From contig PEAC01000002.1 of the NCBI GenBank assembly GCA_002753305.1, positions 1-64,000 of the forward strand: a stretch of DNA of 64,000 nt, read 5' to 3'. A model generated the notes under the pieces. The model made no database searches. It worked only from the letters and a program-made list of their open reading frames with translations, and had not been told where the DNA came from. The stretch comes from Nitrospirae bacterium MYbin6 (GTDB taxonomy: Bacteria > Nitrospirota > Thermodesulfovibrionia > Thermodesulfovibrionales > Magnetobacteriaceae). Made by a program: the position numbers and the translations under genes. Positions 1 to 8,571 of this stretch are shown piece by piece; position 1 is the first letter of the stretch; each line of letters begins with the position of its first letter.

Positions 1-1
1 G

Positions 2-529
2 GATTATCTGGTCAAGGGCGCTTTTGACGGACACCTGCTTTTAAGATTTTTGTTATATGCGATAGAAAGAAACAAGCTGCAACTTGAGCTGGCCAAGAGG
101 CGCCAGGAAAAGAACAACACGGATGAGATACAATCTTTGGATCGCCTGTCCGGTGCGCCACGGGCCTCCATCACGTCTCAGATGCTGGGCAAGACGTCTC
201 TGCGCAATGAAAACAGCGAAATATTCGATAATTTTACGACAATATATTCCGAGATACTGGACGTAGCCGTTCAACAAAGAATCTACAAGGCCGACAACAA
301 TGTCCAGGAGCTTTTACATTCTCTGGCTGAAAAGCTCGGCTTTTTGAAATCCGGCCCAAGAGACATAGTCGAGATTCACTCAGAGGCCCTGAAGATGAAG
401 ATACAGGGAATGAACATGGGCAAGGTACAGTTGTATATGGAGGAGAGCCGTCTGACTCTCCTTGAGTTGATGGGCAATCTTGTGTCATATTACCGTAACT
501 ATTTTATTATGTACAGAAAGACTACATGA
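2..529 (+). CDS. Receiver protein with KaiA/RsbU-like C-terminal domain (5' end cut by window)
   Basis: The frame is open from base 2, so the gene starts outside the window. The first residues (DYLVKGAFDGHLLLRFLLYA, then IERNK) are the end of a CheY-like receiver and closely match the receiver ends of the two kinases downstream. A linker follows, then about 95 residues predicted to be helical. This last part lines up by eye with the KaiC-binding C-terminal domain of cyanobacterial KaiA: IVEIHSEAL against VVEIHMEL, and SRLTLLELMGNLVSYYRN against YRLTLIDVIAHLCEMYRR. The same fold superfamily includes the RsbU N-terminal domain, which also carries an (I/V)xxIH motif, so KaiA-like and RsbU_N-like are the two readings. 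It lies 42 bases upstream of kaiB and kaiC on the same strand, which favours a KaiA role: binding the KaiC tail and promoting autophosphorylation. A receiver fused to a KaiA-type domain resembles the KaiA3 protein described in Synechocystis. Function is inferred. Confidence 0.6.
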   Translation, partial: DYLVKGAFDGHLLLRFLLYAIERNKLQLELAKRRQEKNNTDEIQSLDRLSGAPRASITSQMLGKTSLRNENSEIFDNFTTIYSEILDVAVQQRIYKADNNVQELLHSLAEKLGFLKSGPRDIVEIHSEALKMKIQGMNMGKVQLYMEESRLTLLELMGNLVSYYRNYFIMYRKTT

Positions 530-571
530 CATGCAAACTGATATTAACAATTGATAAATATGGAGGCTGGT

Positions 572-880
572 ATGGGTAAATATGTATTAAAACTCTACAT
601 AACAGGTAAAACCCCCAAGTCCGAAAGGGCTATTGCCAATCTGAAAAACATATGTGAAATAGAGCTGCAAAACCAATATGAAATGATAATTGTAGACGTA
701 TTGGAAAGACCCCAACTGGCCGAAGACGAAAAGATTCTTGCCACCCCTACCTTAATAAAAGAAATCCCCCCACCCTTAAGGCGCATAATAGGAGACCTGT
801 CGGATACCGAAAAAGTCCTGCTAGGGCTTGATTTGCAACCAACCTTTAAGCATAAACAGGGAGAATCCAATGAAAAATAA
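572..880 (+). CDS. kaiB: Circadian clock protein KaiB
   Basis: This 102-residue thioredoxin-like, fold-switching protein binds KaiC and, in cyanobacteria, sequesters KaiA and drives KaiC dephosphorylation. The match to cyanobacterial KaiB is very strong: [11 protein letters not shown] near the start, then [15 protein letters not shown] and [19 protein letters not shown], which are nearly identical to the Synechococcus protein. Length equals the canonical 102 residues. I chose the ATG at 572 because GGAGG at 562-566 sits five bases before it; the frame is open further upstream from a TTG at 551. The last 11 bases overlap kaiC, so the two are probably translationally coupled. It is not the SasA-type KaiB domain fused to a kinase. 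The polar tail after LDLQP is unlike the acidic tail of cyanobacterial KaiB. Confidence 0.97.
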   Translation: MGKYVLKLYITGKTPKSERAIANLKNICEIELQNQYEMIIVDVLERPQLAEDEKILATPTLIKEIPPPLRRIIGDLSDTEKVLLGLDLQPTFKHKQGESNEK

Positions 881-2384
881 AGAATTTGAAGTAGAGAAAT
901 TAGAGACACACATCCCAGGTTTTGATTGGATTTCAAACGGAGGGTTGCCCAAGGACCGCTCAACCCTGTTGTCTGGCACGGCAGGAAGCGCCAAGACGGT
1001 ATTTGTTACACAGTTTTTAGTTGAGGGAATAACAAAGCATGGCGAAAAAGGGGTCTTTGTCACATTTGAGGAATCTCCCGATGAGATAAGAAAAAACATG
1101 AAGAGCTTTGGCTGGGACATAAGAAAATATGAGAAAGAGGGGACGTGGGCCTTTGTCGACGCCTCGCCACAGCCAGAGGTCGAGGTAGTCGAGGCAGGGT
1201 TTTATGACATGGGCGGTCTGTTGGCCCGCATAGAGCACGCGATAAAAAAGATTGGGGCGACCATGGTATCTCTGGATTCACTGGGTGCGTTTTTCAGCCA
1301 GTTTTCCGATAGGGCAACTGTACGCAGGGAGATATTCCGCATAACCTACGCACTCAGGAAGATGTCCGTTACCAGCGTTATAACTGCGGAGCGTACCGAG
1401 GAACACGGCGTAATAGCCAGGTTTGGGGTCGAGGAGTTTGTTGCTGATAACGTCGTAATATTAAGAAACGTGCTGGAGGCTGAGAGGAGGAGGCGCACGA
1501 TAGAAATCCTCAAGTATCGTGGGACGGTACACCAGAAGGGGGAGTACCCGTTTACCATAATGCCAGGAGAAGGCATAATAATCATCCCTCTGTCGGCCAT
1601 TGAGCTTAAACAGAAGTCCTCAGACGTGAGAATCACCTCCGGCTGCCTTGAGCTTGACAACATGTGCTCAGGCGGTTTCTACAGGGATTCCATTATCCTG
1701 GTATCTGGCGCAACGGGAACTGGCAAGACCCTGATGGTAACCCATTTTATGGCCGGTGGAGCCAACAAGAACGAAAAATGCCTGATATTTGCATTTGAGG
1801 AAAGCAGAGAACAACTATTCAGAAACGCCATAGGCTGGGGTGTCGACTACGAAAAGATGGAAAAAGAGGGAAAGCTCCTTGTCGTATGCGAATATCCTGA
1901 GACCGCCTCACTTGAGGACCACCTGATAAAAATGAAAAAGGTTATAGACAGCTACAAACCTAACCGTATAGCCGTTGACAGTCTCTCGGCCCTGGAGCGG
2001 GTATCTACGTTGAGAAGTTTCAGGGAGTTTGTCATAAGCATAACGTCATTTATAAAACATCAGGAGGTAGCGGGGCTTTTCACATCGACAACCCCCACTC
2101 TCCTGGGTGGAACATCCATTACGGAGACACATATCTCTACAATCACGGACTCCATAATACTGCTGCGTTACGTAGAGCTTTACGGTGAGACCAGGCGTGG
2201 CATTACCGTATTGAAAATGCGAGGCTCCACGCATGATAAAGAGATACGTGAGTTTCAAATAGACCACTCAGGCATGCACATAGGCAATCCGTTCAGAAAC
2301 GTGGTCGGAATTCTCACCGGCAATCCCGTACAAATCTCATCTGCTGAGGTTCACAGGACAGCCGAACTGTTTAAAGACAGGTGA
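870..2384 (+). CDS. kaiC: Circadian clock ATPase/autokinase KaiC
   Basis: This double-domain RecA-like protein (504 residues; Synechococcus KaiC has 519) forms the hexameric core of the Kai clock. CI has a Walker A at residues 36-43, GTAGSAKT, where Ala replaces the usual Gly before Lys, and a glutamate pair in [11 protein letters not shown] has a canonical Walker A, GATGTGKT, and FAFEESREQ with the paired catalytic Glu. The CII segment [13 protein letters not shown] preserves the residues equivalent to T426, S431 and T432, so cyclic autophosphorylation is possible. The C-terminal tail after HIGNPFRN could be the KaiA-binding A-loop region. Start ATG at 870 follows AGGGAG at 858-863; an in-frame TTG at 828 lies inside kaiB and is rejected. 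It is followed within 17 bases by a receiver-kinase gene, so the operon likely contains its output. Confidence 0.97.
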   Translation: MKNKEFEVEKLETHIPGFDWISNGGLPKDRSTLLSGTAGSAKTVFVTQFLVEGITKHGEKGVFVTFEESPDEIRKNMKSFGWDIRKYEKEGTWAFVDASPQPEVEVVEAGFYDMGGLLARIEHAIKKIGATMVSLDSLGAFFSQFSDRATVRREIFRITYALRKMSVTSVITAERTEEHGVIARFGVEEFVADNVVILRNVLEAERRRRTIEILKYRGTVHQKGEYPFTIMPGEGIIIIPLSAIELKQKSSDVRITSGCLELDNMCSGGFYRDSIILVSGATGTGKTLMVTHFMAGGANKNEKCLIFAFEESREQLFRNAIGWGVDYEKMEKEGKLLVVCEYPETASLEDHLIKMKKVIDSYKPNRIAVDSLSALERVSTLRSFREFVISITSFIKHQEVAGLFTSTTPTLLGGTSITETHISTITDSIILLRYVELYGETRRGITVLKMRGSTHDKEIREFQIDHSGMHIGNPFRNVVGILTGNPVQISSAEVHRTAELFKDR

Positions 2385-2400
2385 TTTAAGGAGACGCCGG

Positions 2401-3813
2401 ATGCCGTATGACAAAGGGTTGAGACTCCTCCTGGTCGAGGACGACGCCCAGGATGTCGACTATCTGAATGAGGTACTCTCCTGCACGCAAAACCACCGTT
2501 TTAACCTCAGCCTTGCAAATACTCTGAAAGCTGCCGTTGATCAGATACAGGCAGGTGATTCTTTTGATGTCATATTGCTTGATTTGTTCCTGCCGGATAG
2601 CAGAGGGATAGATACTTTTATCAAGCTGCATCTGAGTGCCAGAAAGATGCCGATAGTAGTGCTTTCTGCGCTGGATGACGAGGCGATCGCCATAAGGGCG
2701 ATAAAGGAGGGCGCCCAGGACTACATTATCAAATGGAGAACCAACAGCGATGTGCTGGCCAGGACGATGCTTTATTCAATCGAACGTAACCGTCTGCTCG
2801 TCGAGATTGAGGATTCGTGTGAAAACAGGTTTTTCAGGATAATAGAGAATAATGCCGACGGTATAATCATCGTGGACAGAAACGGCTACATACTCTTTGT
2901 AAACCCGGCGCTTGAGGCGATGTTCGGACGCATGGCGGAGGAGCTTACGGGTGAACTGTTTGGCTTTCCGATGGTCGCCGGTGAGACAGTAGAAATCGAC
3001 ATTGTAAATAAAAATCCCGCCAGGCTGACAGCCGAGATGAGGGTGGTTGAATTGCCGTGGGAGAATGAAACGGTTTACCTGGCTTCACTAAGGGATGTGA
3101 CAGAGCGCAAGAAAACTGAACAAATGCTGTATTACTCCGAAAAAATGGCCTCAATTGGGCAACTAGCCTCTGGCGTGGCTCATGAGATAAACAACCCTCT
3201 GAACAATGTCCTCATAATCATACACGCCCTGAGGCAAAAGCTGCAAAACTCCACACTGGATGGATTTATAATCAATAAAATAGAATTAATGAAAAAGAAC
3301 ATAGAAAGGGCCACGACAATAACCAAAGAACTACTGAGTTTCTCGCGCCACAAGTCTCCCAACATGGTTGACGTCGACATCAATGACATAATTGATAGTT
3401 CACTGACGCTGGTCTCCTCAAGGCTCAATGGCATAGAGGTGATAAAGCACATGGCGGATGGGGCATACATTAAGGGAGATTTCATGAGATTTGAACAGGT
3501 ATTTATAAATATATTAAGCAATGCCGCCGAGGCGATGCCCTCAGGGGGGCGGATAACGCTATCTACTGAGCATCGCAATGGATTTATCCTGGCCGAGATA
3601 ACCGACACGGGCACAGGAATCCTGGAAGAAGATATGAAGCATGTTTTCGAGCCATTTTTTACAACAAAGGAAAGCAAGACGTCCATTGGCCTGGGCCTGT
3701 CAATATGCTATGGCATAGTCAAAGACCATGGCGGCTCAATCGAAATAACCAGCCCCCACGGCAAAGGCACAAATGTGGCGATAAAGCTGCCAAAAGCGCA
3801 ATACGATGAATAG
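2401..3813 (+). CDS. Receiver-PAS-histidine kinase next to kaiBC
   Basis: A cytoplasmic 470-residue hybrid with no membrane segment. Residues 7-125 are a receiver with phospho-acceptor Asp61 (ILLDLFLPDS) and Lys111; residues 143-236 are a PAS domain ending RDVTERKK; residues 240-315 are a HisKA dimer with His261 in SGVAHEINNPLN; residues 355-468 are the HATPase with N box FINILSNAAEAMP, a G1 box DTGTG and LGLGLSICYG. An N-terminal receiver ahead of the kinase suggests it is itself controlled by phosphorylation. It starts 17 bases after kaiC and overlaps the next response regulator by 8 bases, so it is a good candidate for the clock output kinase, a functional stand-in for SasA/CikA. It lacks the KaiB-like domain of SasA, so direct KaiC sensing is not shown. 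GGAG at 2390-2393 precedes the ATG. Confidence 0.9.
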   Translation: MPYDKGLRLLLVEDDAQDVDYLNEVLSCTQNHRFNLSLANTLKAAVDQIQAGDSFDVILLDLFLPDSRGIDTFIKLHLSARKMPIVVLSALDDEAIAIRAIKEGAQDYIIKWRTNSDVLARTMLYSIERNRLLVEIEDSCENRFFRIIENNADGIIIVDRNGYILFVNPALEAMFGRMAEELTGELFGFPMVAGETVEIDIVNKNPARLTAEMRVVELPWENETVYLASLRDVTERKKTEQMLYYSEKMASIGQLASGVAHEINNPLNNVLIIIHALRQKLQNSTLDGFIINKIELMKKNIERATTITKELLSFSRHKSPNMVDVDINDIIDSSLTLVSSRLNGIEVIKHMADGAYIKGDFMRFEQVFINILSNAAEAMPSGGRITLSTEHRNGFILAEITDTGTGILEEDMKHVFEPFFTTKESKTSIGLGLSICYGIVKDHGGSIEITSPHGKGTNVAIKLPKAQYDE

Positions 3814-4456
3814 GATACTGATAGTTGACGACGACCAGGATCTGCGGGATAATCTATCGGAGGTGCTGCAGTTTAACGGTTTTGTGACGAACACGTCTGC
3901 CTCGGCGAAAGAGGCCCTGGACGGTGACCTGGCGGACAATTGCGACATAATGCTCCTGGACCTGATAATGCCCGGGGTGAAGGGGCTGGATGCAATTCTG
4001 GGGTTTATAAAAATAAATCCGAAGATAAAGATAATAGTAATAACGGCCTTTGCAACCATAGACAGCGCCATAGAGGCGATAAAAAAGGGGGCATGTGAGT
4101 TTATCTCAAAACCGTTTGACGTCGATGAACTGCTGGTCATTATCCGCAGGGTAATAGAGGAGGCAAGGTTTGAACAGGGCTTGTCCAGTGTAGACCTTGA
4201 CGGCATTATGGGAACGCTCTCGAATTCGCTGAGGAGAAAGACGATTAAATTTCTGGACGCCAACAAAAAGGCCCGTTTCTCTGACATCATCAGAGAACTC
4301 TCCGTTGAAGACAACGCAAAGGCCGCCTTTCATCTGAAAATCCTCAGGGAATCGAACATCATAGAACAGGACAAGGACAGGCTTTACAAGCTGACCAAAG
4401 ACGGCGAACGGGTACTGAAGACTTTAAAGATAACTGAAAAACTGTTGTTTGAATAA
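3806..4456 (+). CDS. Response regulator with ArsR-like winged-helix domain
   Basis: A 216-residue regulator. The receiver (1-120) has the acid pair in ILIVDDDQD, phospho-acceptor Asp52 (LLDLIMPG) and Lys102 (ISKPFD). Residues 130-205 look like a winged helix of the ArsR/MarR kind: LSNSLRRKTIKFLD, a recognition-helix region around KAAFHLKILRESN and a wing ending TKDGERVLK. This is not the OmpR or NarL output domain seen in the cyanobacterial clock regulator RpaA. The gene overlaps the upstream kinase by 8 bases, so the pair is almost certainly cognate and this is the most likely route from the Kai proteins to transcription. DNA targets are unknown. Confidence 0.88.
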   Translation: MNRILIVDDDQDLRDNLSEVLQFNGFVTNTSASAKEALDGDLADNCDIMLLDLIMPGVKGLDAILGFIKINPKIKIIVITAFATIDSAIEAIKKGACEFISKPFDVDELLVIIRRVIEEARFEQGLSSVDLDGIMGTLSNSLRRKTIKFLDANKKARFSDIIRELSVEDNAKAAFHLKILRESNIIEQDKDRLYKLTKDGERVLKTLKITEKLLFE

Positions 4457-4575
4457 AAAAATCCACGCCGTTGAGCTGCCGGCAGGTAAATAACCTTTAA
4501 CTTAAATGAGATGTTGCCGCCCTAAGAATTTACTTTTATTCAATCTTGTCTTCAGATAATATATCAGGTAGAGAA

Positions 4576-4581
4576 TATAAT
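4576..4581 (+). promoter_or_regulatory. Possible -10 box ahead of second receiver-kinase
   Basis: TATAAT in the 183-base gap after the winged-helix regulator. No good -35 is visible at 16-18 bases. If used, transcription would begin after the in-frame ATG at 4583, which argues for translation from ATG 4640. Such a hexamer is also expected by chance in AT-rich spacer. Confidence 0.35.
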
Positions 4582-4639
4582 CATGGACATGGCCAAAACC
4601 GATATTGCCAATATTATGCAAGTGGATAAGGAAAAACAC

Positions 4640-6232
4640 ATGAAGGTTTTGCTGATTGAGGACGACTCTGCCGATATCGCTTACATAAAAGAGATACTTT
4701 GGGGCATTTCCTACCTAAACTTCGATGTGCAGAGTAAATCCAGTCTTGCGTCAGTCAGGTTATACCTGTCATCTCCCGATACCAGAGTAGATGTGATATT
4801 GTTAGACCTGAACCTTCCTGATTCCACCGGGTACGAGACATTTTTAAGCGTACACAGAATGGCAAAGGACATACCTGTTCTGATTTTAACTGGAATTGAA
4901 GATGAGACATTCGCCGTCAGGGCGATACAAAACGGGGCACAGGACTATATCATCAAGGCTGGACTAAAAGGCAGAGAACTGGTTCGTGCCATGCAGTATG
5001 CCATGGAGCGACATAGACTGCGTATCCAGGTAAAACAGTCCGAGGAATCGCGTTTTTATCAAATAGTCGAGAATAACGCCGACGGCATTATTATAATAGA
5101 CATGGGGGGGTGTATCTGCTTTGCAAATCCAGCCGCCGAACAGTTATTTGGCAAGAAGTCAGACAATCTGATTGGAACGTGCCTGGGGCTTCCTGTACTG
5201 TCATCGGATAAGGCTGAGATAGACATCCTGCAGAAAAATGGCGGCATAATCACGGTAGAGATGCAGATAGTAATAACGCAATGGGACGGGGAACCGGTAT
5301 TTCTGGCTTCACTAAGAGACATTACTGAACGTAAACGTCTGATTGAAACTATAAATGATTTAAACAAGGGATTGGAAAAAAGGGTAATTGATGAGGTAAA
5401 AAAATGCGAGATACAGGAGGAATTGCTGATACAGAAATCAAAAATGGCCACGATGGGTGAGATGATAAACTCCATTGCCCATCAGTGGAGACAGCCCCTT
5501 AACTCATTAGGCCTGATAATACAGGACTTAAAAGATGCCTATCAATTCAAGCAACTTGATGATGAATACATAGACGACGTTATAGTGTCCTCCATGAAGC
5601 AGATAAATTACATGTCTGACACAATAAATGATTTCAAGAATTTTTTCAAACCAGCGAAAAAGAAGGTACAACAGGATGTAATTGTAATAATTAATTCGGT
5701 ATTGTCCATGTTGTCAATGCAGTTGAAACACCAGAAAATCGGCATAACGTATAAATGCAGGTGTTTGCTTCATGAAATATCCGTGGTCAATTATGAGATG
5801 TTAATGAATTGCGAGCATGGGATATTAAACGTCTATGTGTATCCCAATGAGTTAAAACAGGTGCTGTTAAACATAATATTAAACTCAAAAGACGCAATAT
5901 TAAGTGCAAAGGCCAATGGATTGATAAAAGAAAACGAATACGGGCAGATTGAGCTATGTATCCAGAGGAATACGGATAACATACAAATCAAGGTAAGCGA
6001 CAACGGAGGCGGCATACCCTGGGACATATTCAGCAAACTATTCGATCCCTATTTTACGACCAAGGGAAACGAAGGAACGGGAATAGGCCTGTACATGTCA
6101 AAGATAATAATAGAAACCAACATGGGCGGCAGGCTGTTTGCAGAAAACATCGGGAAAGGCGCAGTTTTTACAATAGAACTCCCTATCACCAGCGCTGAGA
6201 AGGTTGCGCAGGCAGATGAATATGGCAGATGA
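4640..6232 (+). CDS. Second receiver-PAS-histidine kinase
   Basis: A cytoplasmic paralogue of the kinase at 2401, with the same order of domains: receiver (Asp56 in ILLDLNLPDS), PAS (shared motif ENNADGIII, ending LRDITERKR), a coiled coil, then HisKA with His281 in SIAHQWRQPLN and a HATPase (NIILNSKDAI, DNGGGIP, GTGIGLYMSK). The dimerisation motif HQWRQPL is of a different subtype from the HEINNPL of the neighbour, so the two kinases have a common front half with different transmitters. The frame is open from an ATG at 4583, but AAGGA sits 8 bases before ATG 4640 and the receiver starts directly there (MKVLLIEDD), so I prefer 4640 (530 residues). It overlaps the following receiver gene, its probable partner. 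Confidence 0.87.
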   Translation: MKVLLIEDDSADIAYIKEILWGISYLNFDVQSKSSLASVRLYLSSPDTRVDVILLDLNLPDSTGYETFLSVHRMAKDIPVLILTGIEDETFAVRAIQNGAQDYIIKAGLKGRELVRAMQYAMERHRLRIQVKQSEESRFYQIVENNADGIIIIDMGGCICFANPAAEQLFGKKSDNLIGTCLGLPVLSSDKAEIDILQKNGGIITVEMQIVITQWDGEPVFLASLRDITERKRLIETINDLNKGLEKRVIDEVKKCEIQEELLIQKSKMATMGEMINSIAHQWRQPLNSLGLIIQDLKDAYQFKQLDDEYIDDVIVSSMKQINYMSDTINDFKNFFKPAKKKVQQDVIVIINSVLSMLSMQLKHQKIGITYKCRCLLHEISVVNYEMLMNCEHGILNVYVYPNELKQVLLNIILNSKDAILSAKANGLIKENEYGQIELCIQRNTDNIQIKVSDNGGGIPWDIFSKLFDPYFTTKGNEGTGIGLYMSKIIIETNMGGRLFAENIGKGAVFTIELPITSAEKVAQADEYGR

Positions 6233-6701
6233 ATCCGTGTTTAAAAGATTAAGCGCGCTTTACATAGAAACCGATGGATATTCAAGAAGGCTTCTCAGCA
6301 ATCTCCTGCAAAGAAGGTTATCGTCCATTTATGTGTCAGATAGCGGCAGGGATGCCCTGGAGATGTATAGGTTGCACAAAGACACCATAGATCTGGTAAT
6401 AATAGACGTTGATAACTGTGTTACCGACATGCCGATTGTAGAGGAGATAATGAAATCAGACGGTGCACCTCCAATTATTATAATAACAGACTATAACGAT
6501 AAATACCACACGAATGACAAGGTATTCAGGAACATAATAAAACCACTTAATGTCAGGCAATTATTGGAAGCTATCATGTCAAGTGCGCAAGTAAACGCAG
6601 AACGGTTTCTAAATCATATGTTTTCTTCAGTCCTCCTTTTTATAGCGGCATATAGTTTTTCCTGCCTTAGTTTGCTGGCATTGCCAGGGTTACCCTTATA
6701 A
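6216..6701 (+). CDS. Divergent single-domain response regulator
   Basis: A receiver-like protein of about 161 residues. The phospho-acceptor Asp is present (LVIIDVDN) and a Lys lies in IIKPLN, but the usual acidic pair at the end of the first strand is ETD in LYIETDG, so Mg2+ binding may be weakened. After the receiver comes a hydrophobic tail (MFSSVLLFIAAYSFSCLSLL) that looks like one membrane segment or a hydrophobic docking helix; no DNA-binding domain is present. It overlaps the upstream kinase by 17 bases, suggesting coupling. ATG 6216 and ATG 6222 are both plausible starts; GAGAAGG at 6197-6203 favours the first. Confidence 0.75.
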   Translation: MNMADESVFKRLSALYIETDGYSRRLLSNLLQRRLSSIYVSDSGRDALEMYRLHKDTIDLVIIDVDNCVTDMPIVEEIMKSDGAPPIIIITDYNDKYHTNDKVFRNIIKPLNVRQLLEAIMSSAQVNAERFLNHMFSSVLLFIAAYSFSCLSLLALPGLPL

Positions 6702-6734
6702 TAATCCACGGGTCTCATAAAACCAATAAGGGAT

Positions 6735-6816
6735 TGCGAAAGAAGGGAGTCGAACCCTCACGGTGTTACCCACTGGATCCTAAGTCCAGCGCGTCTGCCA
6801 GTTCCGCCACTTTCGC
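6735..6816 (-). tRNA. tRNA-Leu (anticodon UAG)
   Basis: Read on the minus strand, the acceptor strands GCGAAAG and CTTTCGC pair exactly with discriminator A. The anticodon stem-loop is CTGGA-CTTAGGA-TCCAG, giving anticodon UAG (reads CUA). A variable arm GTGGGTAACACC typical of class II tRNA-Leu is present, and the T arm is GAGGG-TTCGACT-CCCTT. CCA is not encoded (ATCC follows). It is a single gene between the clock locus and hisE. Confidence 0.95.
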
Positions 6817-6926
6817 GTTCCTTATATTACATTATTATTATGACATTATCAAGCGTTACCCAACAGCATTTCTCAATGAATGAGTTACGCACGTTTGTAT
6901 GTTATGGTATGAACTGTGGAAAGCAG

Positions 6927-7253
6927 CTATAAACGCAATTTTGCTAAAGCGGACCTACGGTTGAGTTCACTGTAAATGTCCTCCGGCACTATGCCCTCCT
7001 CTGCCATAAGGACAAGTGTGTGGTAGCACAGGTCGGAGAGTTCCTCGATGAGGCGCTGCCTGCCCTGTCCCTTCGCGGCAATAATGGCCTCAACGGCCTC
7101 TTCGCCAAATTTCTTCAGTATCTTGTCCTTGCCGCCAGAAAACAAGGTACACGTATAGGAGCCTTCAGAAGGGGAGTTTTTTCTATCCAGAATCAGGTTG
7201 TAGAGGGCGTCTATGGTGTTCGCTCCGGCGCTTGTTTCAGTGTTTTTTCCCAT
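6927..7253 (-). CDS. hisE: Phosphoribosyl-ATP pyrophosphatase HisE
   Basis: Hydrolyses phosphoribosyl-ATP to phosphoribosyl-AMP in histidine synthesis (second step). The 108 residues carry the MazG-like metal-binding helices [13 protein letters not shown] and [16 protein letters not shown] with the conserved Glu/Glu/Asp ligands, plus the typical family region [18 protein letters not shown] near the start. Its start overlaps the end of hisI by 17 bases, so both functions are made from one transcript as separate proteins rather than as the HisIE fusion found in many bacteria. Confidence 0.96.
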   Translation of the reverse strand: MGKNTETSAGANTIDALYNLILDRKNSPSEGSYTCTLFSGGKDKILKKFGEEAVEAIIAAKGQGRQRLIEELSDLCYHTLVLMAEEGIVPEDIYSELNRRSALAKLRL

Positions 7254-7626
7254 ACACGTCTTCTTCTGAGAACACCTTTGCGGCCACTTCCGTGCCGTCT
7301 ATATTCCTATAAAAGCAGCTCCTGTGCCCTGTGTGGCAAGCACCGGGGCCGTGCTGAATGGCCTTTATCAATATGGTGTCGCCGTCGCAGTCTATGAGGA
7401 TTTCCTTTACCTCCTGGACGTGCCCGGAGGTCTCGCCTTTTTTCCAGAATTTCCCCCGTGAGCGCGACCAGAAATGGGTATATCCCGTTGTGATGGTCTC
7501 ACTAAGTGACTGGGCATTCATATAGGCCATCATCAAAACGGCCGAATCCCCGGCGTCCTGGACTATTACGGGGACAAGTCCCTTTTCGTCATATTTTACG
7601 GCAGACAGAGACACTTCCAATGCCAT
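7237..7626 (-). CDS. hisI: Phosphoribosyl-AMP cyclohydrolase HisI
   Basis: Opens the purine ring of phosphoribosyl-AMP (third step of histidine synthesis), a Zn2+ enzyme. The 129-residue protein shows the family motifs in order: [29 protein letters not shown], the Asp-rich DCDGDTILI, and the Cys-containing [18 protein letters not shown] lies 6 bases upstream of the ATG. Other his genes are not in this window, so the pair is an outlying piece of the pathway. Confidence 0.97.
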   Translation of the reverse strand: MALEVSLSAVKYDEKGLVPVIVQDAGDSAVLMMAYMNAQSLSETITTGYTHFWSRSRGKFWKKGETSGHVQEVKEILIDCDGDTILIKAIQHGPGACHTGHRSCFYRNIDGTEVAAKVFSEEDVYGKKH

Positions 7627-7662
7627 TATCTTCTCCTTTTGTGTTAAGTTGTGGTAATTCAG

Positions 7663-8535
7663 CTAAACTACATCATCCATCGAAGGCTCCGCTACGACAG
7701 GACTAATGGTATGTTTTCTCTCGTTTGCCAGTTCCTTGTGCGATTGATGGAGCTTGTAGACGAGCCGTTGGATAATGAACAGTAAAATGTGGTATGAGGA
7801 CTTTGGGTGGTCACTGAGGAACGCCAGGAACTTCTCTCTGTCAAAACGCAGGAGAACGCTCTCCTGGTCCGCAGTAACGTTAGCCGACCTCTTTTCCTCT
7901 TCAAATATCGAGGATATGCCGAATATGTCATTGTTGGTTATCGTATATATGAAAATCTCCTTGTCCCAGTCATTGGGATTGTTTTTTGTAATCCTGAGAG
8001 AGCCTGAGACGACACAATAAAAACATTCGGCCTTCTCACTTTCATAGACTATACGCTCATTTTGTTTGCACACTATTTTGTCTGCTATGTAGGCAAGGGC
8101 CTCCAGCGCGCGGTCACTTATGGAATGAAACATCTTCACGCCGCGCAGGATTTCGCTTAACTCCATAAACCTCTCCGTTGTATGGTGAAAGGCCTTTAGC
8201 TCCGACTCCATAACGTCTTCTGATATTATACCCATTTTTACGAGGATGTCACCGATATGCAGCCTCGACTTTTCTTTCTCCGCGAGGATTTCATCGATTT
8301 TGGCACTTGTAAGATAGCCTTTCTCCAGGGCGGTTTCCTCGAAGGCAAGGTCTGTGTTTGCCTGCAGTGTCAATATCTCATAAACCATTTTCATGTCGAG
8401 ATAGTCCATCTTAACGGCAACTTCGATGAATGAGGGGGTCTTCTCACTCTGATACTTCAGGGCATATAATATGTCCTCTTCCCGTATCAGGTTTTTCTTT
8501 AAAAGATAGTTGCCGAAAAACAGCCTATTTTCCAT
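7663..8535 (-). CDS. Cyclic-nucleotide-binding-domain protein with two repeat modules
   Basis: A 290-residue soluble protein. The first 120 residues contain two similar helical segments (FGNYLLKKNLIREEDILYAL and IGDILVKMGIISEDVMESEL) like the MshEN/GspE N-terminal repeats that bind c-di-GMP in some ATPases. Residues 125-250 are a cNMP-binding beta-roll (FYCVVSGSLRI, NDIFGISSIFEEEKRSANVTA), followed by helices and no helix-turn-helix. It is probably a signalling adaptor; the ligand is unknown, and the key Arg of the cAMP phosphate cassette is not obvious. The start is ATG 8535; a TTG at 8571 overlaps the cutA stop codon and would add 12 hydrophobic residues. Confidence 0.75.
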   Translation of the reverse strand: MENRLFFGNYLLKKNLIREEDILYALKYQSEKTPSFIEVAVKMDYLDMKMVYEILTLQANTDLAFEETALEKGYLTSAKIDEILAEKEKSRLHIGDILVKMGIISEDVMESELKAFHHTTERFMELSEILRGVKMFHSISDRALEALAYIADKIVCKQNERIVYESEKAECFYCVVSGSLRITKNNPNDWDKEIFIYTITNNDIFGISSIFEEEKRSANVTADQESVLLRFDREKFLAFLSDHPKSSYHILLFIIQRLVYKLHQSHKELANERKHTISPVVAEPSMDDVV

Positions 8536-8571
8536 ATAAATATTTAACACGAAATATATTACATAAGTCAA

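Noticed and set aside
828..869. Upstream TTG start for kaiC
   Set aside because: It lies inside kaiB and adds 14 residues not found in KaiC; ATG 870 has a good ribosome site.
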